Assembly (NCBI GenBank): GCA_023807065.1
Contig: JAJJLU010003462.1
Span: forward strand, 48,650-112,649
Direction: 5' to 3'
Source: Isotricha intestinalis
Lineage: Eukaryota > Ciliophora > Litostomatea > Vestibuliferida > Isotrichidae
DNA: 64,000 bases
The notes under the pieces are model-generated. The model worked only from the letters and a program-made list of their open reading frames with translations. It was not told the origin of the DNA and searched no databases. Position 1 is the first letter of the stretch; every line of letters begins with the position of its first letter. The position numbers and the translations under genes were made by a program. Below are positions 50,190 to 58,694 of the stretch, piece after piece.

Positions 50190-52349
50190 TTATTCACTAA
50201 TATTATCATTTTCACTTAATTTTTCTTGTATAATTCCTTGTAATTTATTTTTTTTATCTTCTCCTAAATTATATTTTTCACAAAATTCTTCTACAATTTT
50301 CATAGGATCATCACCAGGATAAATAACTAATTTAACAATATTATTAGTATCATCAATATTAACTTCAACTTTTAATAAAGGAGAAACTCCATTTTTAACA
50401 TCAGAATCGAATGAATTAGCTTCTTCATTATTATTACTATAAAAATCACGATTGTAGAAATTATTTTTTTTTTTTTTATTAAAATTATTAAAAGTATCTC
50501 TATTACTTTTATATTCCATATCAAATCTCATAGGAATTAAATTTTCATTATTATTATTTAAATTAGCAATTTTAGTATTTCTGATTTTTTCTAATCTAAT
50601 CATTTCATCTAAATATTTTTGATCATTTTCTAAAGGATTTAATTCAAAAATTTCTTGATTTAAAGGATGAATTTCAGGCATAAAAGTAAATTTTTCTTCA
50701 TTTTCTTTAGAATTATTTTCTTTTTGTTTTAATTTTTTCATATATGTTATTTTACCATCTGTATATAATTTTTCTACTTTTTCTTTCACTTCTTTCTTAT
50801 TTACTGGACGTGTTAAAGCATTTGGTTGAAATGTACAATTTTTCATTTCTTCTTCTTCTTTTTCTTTTCTTAATTTTTCTAACAAATGCTCCTTTTCTAT
50901 TACATTCTTATTCATTGTTAAATAAAAATTTGTTTTTGAATTTTTTTGACTTTTGTCTTTTTTTTCTAATTTCTTTTTTTCATTTGAATTTTGCTGATTT
51001 TTTAAATTTCTTTTTGTTTTTTTTTCCTCATTCCATCCTTCATTCATTTTTGATGAAAAAGATAAAAATTTCTTTTTTATTTGTTGTGTTGTTTTATTGG
51101 AATAATTATATTTTTCTAAATCTAATTCAGGTAAAATAGATTTTATAAAATTTGATGAAGATATTATTTTACCATCTTTTTTTTCATTTGTATTTATTAA
51201 TTCATCTTTTCCTTTATATATTCCCATAAAAGATAAAGCAAATATAATAAATTGATTGGAATTAATTTTATCATCTTTTGGATTTAAATATTTAGAAAAA
51301 GATAATTTTATTAATTCTTCTTCATTGTTATTATTATTATTTGAAATACATTTTAATTTTTCTAATACTTTAGTATATTCTTCTTTTGTTAAATCTACAT
51401 TTTCTTTTTGATTAAACATTTCATTTAATATATTTTGTAAATTAGAAATAAATTTATTTAATATAACTTTTTTAGTAGAATTTGATATTAAATCTTTTTT
51501 ACACATTTCTTTTTCAAATTCTTTTTGAATTTCTCTTTTTTTATCTTCTCTTTCTTTTTTATATTTTTGATCTTGTAAAGATAATTTATTAGAATATTCA
51601 GTTAATTCTTTCATACTTTTTTTTATTTTTTTTTCATTATTAGTGTTTGCTGTTTGACTTCTTGTAAAAATAGATTTTCCTTTTGTTAATCTTTTTAAAG
51701 TCTCTTCTTTACTTTCATTTGGATTTTTATTTTTCATTATTTGTTCTGAATTTTTTGAAATTAATTTTTTATTATTTTTTATTTCTTCATTTTCTATTTT
51801 ATTTCTTGTTAATGATTCTATATAATTATTCTTTTCTTTTAAAAATCTTATTTGTTCTTCATAAAATGTTTTTGGATCTATTTTTTCTATTTTTTTATTA
51901 TTTGGTTTAAATGGACAATTTCTTTTTATTTCTAATTTTTGTTGTTCTATTTTTTCTTTTATTCTATTTTGTCTACTTTCTTCATATGATTTTAGTCTTT
52001 CTATTAATTTATTATATTTATCTTCGTTGTTTTTTGTTTTATTTTTTTTTTTGTTATGATAATTTAAATAATCATTGTTTGTTAATTCTTTATATATATC
52101 TACTTTCTTATTTGAATCTGTGTTTAAATATTGAGAATATAAATTTTCTGATATTTCACTAAATATACTTTTTCCTTCTGAATTTTTCTCAGAAAAAGGA
52201 AAATTATTTTGGATTTCATTATTAGAATTATTTATTTTTTCTTTTATTTCTTCTTCTTCTTCTTCTTCTTCATTTGAATTCATTTCTTCTGATTCTTCAT
52301 TTTCTTTTTCTTCATTTTTTGTATTTGTATTTGATTCGTTTTCTGACAT
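50190..52349 (-). CDS. Charged coiled-coil protein with CxFxP motifs and a C-terminal Ubl-like domain
   Basis: 719 residues. An acidic poly-Glu/Asn start is followed by long charged helices. Three related motifs recur: RNCPFKPNNKKIEKIDP, KNCTFQPNALTRPVN and KFTFMPEIHPLN, a C/FxFxP pattern I recall from ciliate and flagellar proteins. Residues about 300-400 hold EF-hand-like helices (ELIKLSFSKYLNPKDDKINS). The last 70 residues, VSPLLKVEVNIDDTNNIVKL then YPGDDPMKIVEEFCEKYNL, form a small Ubl-like domain common in cilium-associated protist proteins. Function is not known; cilium or cytoskeleton is inferred from pattern. Confidence 0.78.
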   Translation of the reverse strand: MSENESNTNTKNEEKENEESEEMNSNEEEEEEEEIKEKINNSNNEIQNNFPFSEKNSEGKSIFSEISENLYSQYLNTDSNKKVDIYKELTNNDYLNYHNKKKNKTKNNEDKYNKLIERLKSYEESRQNRIKEKIEQQKLEIKRNCPFKPNNKKIEKIDPKTFYEEQIRFLKEKNNYIESLTRNKIENEEIKNNKKLISKNSEQIMKNKNPNESKEETLKRLTKGKSIFTRSQTANTNNEKKIKKSMKELTEYSNKLSLQDQKYKKEREDKKREIQKEFEKEMCKKDLISNSTKKVILNKFISNLQNILNEMFNQKENVDLTKEEYTKVLEKLKCISNNNNNNEEELIKLSFSKYLNPKDDKINSNQFIIFALSFMGIYKGKDELINTNEKKDGKIISSSNFIKSILPELDLEKYNYSNKTTQQIKKKFLSFSSKMNEGWNEEKKTKRNLKNQQNSNEKKKLEKKDKSQKNSKTNFYLTMNKNVIEKEHLLEKLRKEKEEEEMKNCTFQPNALTRPVNKKEVKEKVEKLYTDGKITYMKKLKQKENNSKENEEKFTFMPEIHPLNQEIFELNPLENDQKYLDEMIRLEKIRNTKIANLNNNNENLIPMRFDMEYKSNRDTFNNFNKKKKNNFYNRDFYSNNNEEANSFDSDVKNGVSPLLKVEVNIDDTNNIVKLVIYPGDDPMKIVEEFCEKYNLGEDKKNKLQGIIQEKLSENDNISE

Positions 52350-52764
52350 TTATTACTTTTCTTTAAAAGAAAAAAATAAAAAAAATAATTTTTTAATTGT
52401 TTTTTTTATTTGTCTTATTATGTATTATATCTTCTATAATTTATTTAAACAATTTTATTAATATTTTAACAAGTATTAATAATAATATATTGTAATTAAT
52501 TTGTATTAATTAAATACAACATTGAAAGAAAAAATAAATTTTATCTTCACTAATAGTTCAATAAAAAGAGAAATAAATTAAAAAAAAATATTAACATTAA
52601 CTATTAACATTTATAACATTAATATTTAGAATTCTCAATGAATTGATTAATTTTCTCATTTTTATCATTTCTTTTGGGTTTTAATTATATAATTTTTTTT
52701 TAATTATTTTTTATAATTTTTTTTATTATATTTTTTATCATATGTGTTTTTATTCTTTTTTTTA
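52350..52764. other. Intergenic, nothing recognised
   Basis: A/T-rich spacer between two minus-strand genes with poly-T runs near the Rab stop. No RNA gene or frame seen. Confidence 0.5.
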
Positions 52765-53358
52765 CTAACAACATTTTGAATTATTTTTTTGTTCTTTCTT
52801 TTTATTGTTTTTTAAATAAAAACTTTTTGATCTAAATCCATTTTTAAGAAAATTTTTATAAGTTAAATAAGCAATTTTATTAAAACATTCAGTAACATTA
52901 ATATTATTTTTAGCAGAAGTTTCATAAAATTTACATTTAATTTGTTTCCCCATATCAATTCCTTCTTCAAATTTAACTTGTCTACAGTCTTCTAAATCTA
53001 TTTTATTTCCAATTAAAACAACAGAATAATATGCATTATTATGTTTTTTAATTTGTTCATTCCAAAATTCTATTTTTTTAAAAGTATTTTGTTGAGAAAT
53101 ATCATATACTAATAAAACACCATTAACATTTTTTAAATAATTACCAGAAATAGAATCAAATCTTTCTTGACCAGCTGTATCAATAAAATTAATTTTTACT
53201 GTTTCTTTATTAAATTCAAAATATTTTGTACGTAAATCTATTCCTATTGTTTGAACAGGATTATTAAATTCTTTATTAAAATATTGATTTAATAATGATG
53301 TTTTTCCTACTTTTGAACTACCTAATATTATTATTTTTAATGTCAATTCATTATTCAT
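52765..53358 (-). CDS. Rab family small GTPase
   Basis: 197 residues. P-loop GSSKVGKTS, switch I PVQTIGIDLRTK with the conserved Thr, switch II FIDTAGQERFDS (catalytic Gln present; leading Trp is Phe), NKID and ETSAKNN. C-terminus KNNSKCC is a canonical double-Cys geranylgeranylation site. All GTPase motifs are intact, so it should cycle normally. Subfamily is not assigned; Rab-type trafficking GTPase in general. Its start is 57 bases from that of the palmitoyltransferase gene. Confidence 0.93.
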   Translation of the reverse strand: MNNELTLKIIILGSSKVGKTSLLNQYFNKEFNNPVQTIGIDLRTKYFEFNKETVKINFIDTAGQERFDSISGNYLKNVNGVLLVYDISQQNTFKKIEFWNEQIKKHNNAYYSVVLIGNKIDLEDCRQVKFEEGIDMGKQIKCKFYETSAKNNINVTECFNKIAYLTYKNFLKNGFRSKSFYLKNNKKKEQKNNSKCC

Positions 53359-53415
53359 TTTTTTTAATTTTAATTATTAAATGTAGAATACTAGAATATT
53401 AAAAATAAAATAAAA
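53359..53415. promoter_or_regulatory. 57-base divergent promoter region
   Basis: Only sequence between the starts of the Rab and DHHC genes; two membrane-trafficking genes sharing a promoter space. No motif identified. Confidence 0.4.
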
Positions 53416-54867
53416 ATGAATAATAGTTCCTTTCAAAATATGATATATAAAGGTTCTTTTAAACAAAAAAAAATATATGAAATTTGGAGAGGAAAAAGTT
53501 TATTTTGTTTTAAAGGGAAAATTTATATAGGACCAGAATTTTATTATGGTTTATTAACATGTTTATATATTCATTGTTTTAGTTGGATTTACATAATATT
53601 TATAATAATGGTAAAAATTAATTTAAATTATATAGAAAGAAAAAAATTATAAAATATTATTCTCGATAATAGAATCAATATTATATTTTGGAACTTTTAT
53701 TTTTTGTTTAATTTGTTGTTTTTCAGATCCTGGAGTTTTACCACAAAATAATTTATTAAATATATTAGACACAAAAGATATTAATTTTTGTTGAAAAAAA
53801 TAAATTATATTTTATTAGAGGATTTAAGTTTAAAATAAAATTTTGTTCTACTTGTCTTTTATTTAGACCTCCTGGAATTTCTCATTGTAAAAAATGCAAT
53901 TGTTGTGTTGAAAAATTCGATCATCATTGTCCTTGGATTGGAAATTGTATTGGAAAAAATAATTATAAATTTTTCATTATATTTTTAATTTTTTTCAATT
54001 TTTTATTGTTTTTTAATTGTTTTAGTACTTTATCTTTTTTTCTTCAACATATTAAAATTTTTAATCATGATTTTAAAATTTGTAAAAGTAAAAATAATGA
54101 AAAATGTAAAAATGTTTTTTATGAAATTTTAAAAGAGGATTATATGTGTTTAGTAATTTTTTTATTGTCAATTTTAGTAAGATATATTTATATAATATAT
54201 TATTTATTATTATTATTTATAGACAAGTATTTTTGTTACAACTTTATTTTGTTATCATATTTATTTTTCTTGTAGAAATATGAGTACTTATTCTAATATT
54301 AAAATGGGAGAAATTTTTGTTATTTATGGAAATCCTTTTTCAAGAAAAAATTGGAAAAAAAATCTTAAACAAGCTTTATGTATTAAATATTATAAAAGAG
54401 TAAATTTTACTTCTAATTTTGCTTATAATACTAGTTCTAATTTAAATCTACTTCCTTTAAAACATTTAAAAGATTCTCTTTCTCTTATTAATAATAATAA
54501 TTCTCAATTTAATTTTCATAAAATTAATATTGAAAATAAAAAAAAAACTTTTCAAGAAAAAGATAATTTTTTTAATATTACTAAAAATAAAAATTATTTT
54601 CAAAGAAATTTTACTTTAAATCACGATACTCTTAATCAAAAATTTCAATTGATAAATGATATTAGTAAAAGTTCAAGTGATATTTTTAAAAATCATTTAA
54701 AATTAAATCAATTTGATGAGAAATTAACTTTAAATTATGATAAGAAAGAAGAATATATTGATGAAATAAGTGAACTTAATTTAGAAGAGAAAAATAATGA
54801 TATAAGTAATGAAAATAAAATTACTAATTTTTCTGAAATTGGAAATAATCAAATGAATAAAAAATAA
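53416..54867 (+). CDS. DHHC palmitoyltransferase, frame broken twice, one intron
   Basis: Begins with the family pattern [20 protein letters not shown] then GPEFYYG and TM1. TM2 ends in [10 protein letters not shown] (DPG motif). The catalytic zinc domain reads [20 protein letters not shown] then [20 protein letters not shown], with the active Cys in DHHC. TM3-4 follow, then [14 protein letters not shown] (TTxE-like) and [12 protein letters not shown]. Two breaks occur: the frame stops at TAA 53650-53652 and again at TGA 53792-53794. In each case the +1 frame continues the protein without loss. A 49-base intron lies at 54227-54275. About 466 residues when joined. It S-acylates membrane proteins, possibly including the MGC-type and Rab proteins here. 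Confidence 0.85.
54227..54275 (+). other. 49-base intron in the DHHC gene
   Basis: Begins GTATTTTTGT and ends TTTTTCTTGTAG. Joins GAC-AA to A-AAT-ATG in phase 2, linking TM4 to the conserved cytoplasmic motif. Confidence 0.8.
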
Positions 54868-54982
54868 TTAATATTATCTTTTTATAAATATAATGATAAT
54901 ATAAAATTTATAAAATTTAAAAAACAAAATATAAAAAAAAAATAAAAGAATCAAAAAAATAAATTTTTTTCAAAAAAAAAAA

Positions 54983-55603
54983 TTAAAGTTGATCCATTTC
55001 TTCAATTAAAATATCAGTAGCTCTATTAATATTATTTCTAGTTCTAATTAAAGCAGCTCTAACTCTATCTTCAGGAAATCCCATTTCTTTCAAAGTATTA
55101 ACATGAGTTTCATTAGGTTCAATATTTCCATTATTATTTCCAGTATTAAACATTTGAACATTAATTAAATTTCTTTCTTCTAATGATTGTAACATTGATA
55201 ATAATCTTCCTAAATTTCCTCCATGAATTTCTTCCATAAAATCTAATCTATTTGTTCTTATTTCTGGCTTCTTTTTTTCTAATAATGTTTTAGCATTTGT
55301 CACTTTTGATATTAATTTTTCTATTGGCTCTTCTTTTTTATCTTCTTTTTTATCTTCTTTTCTATCATTTTCTTTTTCAAGCTTTGATTTGTTTAGCAAA
55401 AAAAATTTTTGACTCTTTTTCTCTTTTTCTGGAGATATTAAATAGGTTTCTTCTAATATTTCTCTTTTGTAATTTAATAAAAGGAGTTTCTCATTTTTTA
55501 ATTTTAGATATTCTGATATATTATTTATTAAGTCTTTTATTTTTGTTGGTTGAGTTATTTCTGTTAAGTGTACATCTGATTCATAATAAATTTCAATTTT
55601 CAT
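54983..55603 (-). CDS. UBL-UBA protein
   Basis: 206 residues from the ATG at 55603. The N-terminal 75 residues look ubiquitin-like (MKIEIYYESDVHLTEITQPT then IKDLINNISEYLKLKNEKLL). A Lys/Glu-rich linker with EDKKEDKKEE follows. The C-terminal 45 residues are a UBA domain: NETHVNTLKEMGFPEDRVRA and TRNNINRATDILIEEM, including the MGF loop. UBL-UBA proteins link ubiquitinated clients to the proteasome or to ligase complexes (UBAC1-like). Assignment to a specific member is not possible. Confidence 0.82.
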   Translation of the reverse strand: MKIEIYYESDVHLTEITQPTKIKDLINNISEYLKLKNEKLLLLNYKREILEETYLISPEKEKKSQKFFLLNKSKLEKENDRKEDKKEDKKEEPIEKLISKVTNAKTLLEKKKPEIRTNRLDFMEEIHGGNLGRLLSMLQSLEERNLINVQMFNTGNNNGNIEPNETHVNTLKEMGFPEDRVRAALIRTRNNINRATDILIEEMDQL

Positions 55604-55743
55604 TTTTTTTATTTTAATATTCAAATAAATGAAATAGTTTATAAAAATAAGTTAAAATATTTATATTTTTTTATAAACAAAATAAAATATATCAACTAAA
55701 AAAATGAATACAATTATTTATACAATAATTTCTTTATACTTAT

Positions 55744-57874
55744 TTACAATTTAATATATAGTTTGTTCTGTTGATAAAATTCATAATCATAAGAATTAAA
55801 AAGTGAATACTCATATACAAAGGTTTCTACTTTAACTATACTATCATTAATTTCATTTTCTTTTTTTATAATATTTTCTTTTTTTTCTAATCCAATTTTA
55901 CTTAACCATTTATTATACTCTAATTTTATGGGTAAAATTCCAATTAAATCAAAAGTAAATAAATGATAAGTTAAAAAAGAAGTATGATTTAAAAAAGTAT
56001 TAATAGGACCCCATAAAAAAGAAAAATAACTTCTTTGAAGTTGTAAATTTCCTATTAAAATTGGATTCATAGTTTTAGGTAAGGAATTAAAAATATTATT
56101 TAAATTTTCATATAAAGTTTTTCTCATATAATGAGGTTTATTTTCATTAAATTCAATTATAATATATTGATTTAATAAAGAAATTTTAGTATTTTCATTT
56201 ATTTCTATAAATTCATTAATGAGACCAAAAATTATTATTTGAATTGAAAAAAATATTTGTTGTTGATGCACTTTTTTTTTGTCTGAAAATTCTATTTAAA
56301 GTATTATATATTATCATATATAATTCATTATGTTCAATAAATAATGTTAATGATGATAAAGTCACTGAAAATGAATTCAAATAATATTTTCCATTATTAT
56401 TTATTAATGGAATATTCATTCCTAAATAACTTATTCTTTTTAAAGATTCAATATAATATTTAAAAGGAAGTAATAAATTTACTTGTAAATTTAATAATAA
56501 TCTTTTCATCATATTTTTAAATATAATAAAATTTGAAAGAGATTTTGATTTTGTTTTAAAACATTTAAATAAATGAATAGCATTTAAATCTGTTTTATCT
56601 ATTAATATTGAATTTAAATGTAAATCATCTGGGAAGTTATTTTTAATTTGTTTAATTTTATTATTATTACTTTGATTTTTTCTTTTCTTAATCATTAAAT
56701 TATTCATATTTAAATAATAATTTTGAAAATGATTAATCATATTTGGAAAAAAATTTTTATTAGTAGCATTAAATATTTTATAATCATTTCCTAATAATTG
56801 ATTGAAATTATTAAATGAATTATTGTTTTGATTTAAACAACTTTGAAATGTAAAAATATCTAAATCATCATCACTATAATTACTTAAATTATTAATTCCC
56901 TTCGAAGATTCTGAAGAATAATTTGTTTTTTCTTTTTCTTTTTCATCAATATATTTATTTGGTAGTGAATTAGGAATATTAATTGCAATAAATAATTTAA
57001 TTAAATGAAATTTTTGAATTGGAATTGAATTAAAATTCGTTTTTAAATTTTCTAAATCTATTAAATTTTCTTTATTATTTGTTGAAAAAGTAAAAGCAAG
57101 ATTTGATTGTTTGAAAATTGTAGTAAAAAATAAATTCCTAAATTTAAAAGATTTTTTTTCTTCTTTTGATAATTTTAAATATTGATCTTTATAATTTTGA
57201 ATTCGAAATTCAATAGATTTAATTATTTTTTTAGTATCAATAGAAAAAACAATATCATTTTTTAATATTTCTCTTTCATGAACAATTCCATTTAGAACAC
57301 AATCAATTTGTGTTTTTATAAATTGTTTATTAATTTCTTTAAAATTTATGTTTTGTTCATTTAAATTATTATCTAAATTAATTTCTATTAATAAACAAGA
57401 TGTATTTTTATTTAAAGATATTAACAAATCTTCCCAGATTGAAATTTCATTTGAAATTTTATTTTGATTATTTTGAATAGGAAAAAAAATTTTTTGAGAA
57501 AGAACTTTTTCTTTATCTTTATCATCAAATAAATTTTGTAAGTTATATTTATTTAGATTTAAATTTTCATTTTCTTCTTTTTCTTCAAGTAATTTTAATA
57601 ATTTATCTGAGGAAATATTACCATAAAAATATACCTCATTTGTATTAAAAGGATAATCTGTTGTTTCTTTATTATGTTTTATTGTTATATTTAATTTGTA
57701 ACTTGAACATGATTTTAAACAATTTATACTATCTAAATGAATTTGTTTTTTATCTTTTAATAATATATCTTTTTTTTCTTCTTCTGCTTTTCCTTTTTCA
57801 AAAAGGAAATTTTGAGATATTTGATTTTGAGAATTTAGTTTTTGAATATTTATTGTTGTATTATTATATAACAT
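55744..57874 (-). CDS. Large unknown protein, frame broken once
   Basis: ATG start at 57874. The first frame runs about 552 residues and stops at TAA 56216-56218. The next frame, open across the overlap and ending at 55744, clearly continues it (NEFIEINENTKISLLNQYII, NPILIGNLQLQRSYFSFLWG, HTSFLTYHLFTFDLIGILP). The shift is +1, either in an A9 run (56272-56280) or at the TAA. Joined length about 709. Segments alternate hydrophobic strands and helices with Asn-rich loops, as in a folded globular protein with low-complexity inserts. I do not recognise the family. Confidence 0.65.
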
Positions 57875-58035
57875 TTTTTTTAATTTGTTTGTTTTAATAG
57901 AAGAATTAAAATATTATTTATAATTTTAAATTAAAATTCAAAAATAATTTTTAAAACAATTATTTTCCTTAAAATATTTTTAATACAATTATGAATTTAT
58001 ATTCTGTTTTTTTTTTTTGTTTTTTTATTTCATAT

Positions 58036-58553
58036 TTAATTTTTTCTTTTTAATTTTTCATTTTCATTTTCATTCTTCACATTATTAATTAATGCTCCTA
58101 ATATTTCTTTTTATTTTTCAGTTCTTCATTTTCTTTTATCAGTTCTTCATTTTTTTTTATCAATTTTTCATTTTCTTTTATCAGTTCTTCAATTTCTTTA
58201 TTCAGTTCTTCATTTTCTTTTATCAGTTCTTCATTTTCTTTTTTCAAATTAATATATAAAGGAGAATTATAATTTTCATTTTTTGATAAAGAATATAAAG
58301 ATTGATAATTTGTGGTCTTTTCAGAATAAGATTTTTCTTTTAAATAAATTAAATGAGTAGTTTGTTTTAAAAACAAAGAATAATCTTCTTCATCATTTAT
58401 AGTAATTTCATCATCATCTTCATCATTATATTTTATTTCTAATTTTTCATCTTTTTCTATTATTTTTCTAATTTCTTCTTTCAAACTCTTATAATTTTGA
58501 GGTAAAGGATTTTCATATATTTTTTCATAATATTTTATTTTAATTATGTTCAT
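58036..58553 (-). CDS. PB1-domain coiled-coil protein, frame broken near the 3' end
   Basis: The N-terminal 80 residues are a PB1 domain: IIKIKYYEKIYENPLPQNYK, EKLEIKYNDEDDDEITINDE (the acidic OPCA motif) and EDYSLFLKQTTHLIYLKE. Then a heptad-like coiled coil of ENEELIK units (residues 105-145). The frame stops at TAG 58098-58100 after KNKKKY. A shifted frame continues ILGALINNVKNENENEKLKR to TAA at 58036, apparently the true end; it requires a net +2 or -1 shift. About 172 residues. PB1 domains pair with basic PB1 partners, so this is an adaptor candidate. Confidence 0.72.
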
Positions 58554-58694
58554 TGTTTTTATCCAATCATTGTATATACTTTAATATAGTATTTTTAGTC
58601 ACTCAATTAACTTTTTTATTCTTTATTTATTTTAATTATTTTTTTAATAAATAAATTATTCTTTTCAAAATATTGAAAGAATTTAAAAAAATAA

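Noticed and set aside
53610..53690. Intron from GGTAAAAATT to ATAATAG in the DHHC gene
   Set aside because: Splicing there gives the wrong phase for the DPG-containing exon, whereas a +1 step without splicing gives a continuous loop and TM2.
53416..53800. UGA = Cys (full Euplotes code)
   Set aside because: Attractive because of the AAA-TAA sites, but the many conserved Cys codons in VPS18, MOB4, the PHD and otubain-like genes are all TGT or TGC with no in-frame TGA, and TGA appears to terminate at 46256 and 20698.
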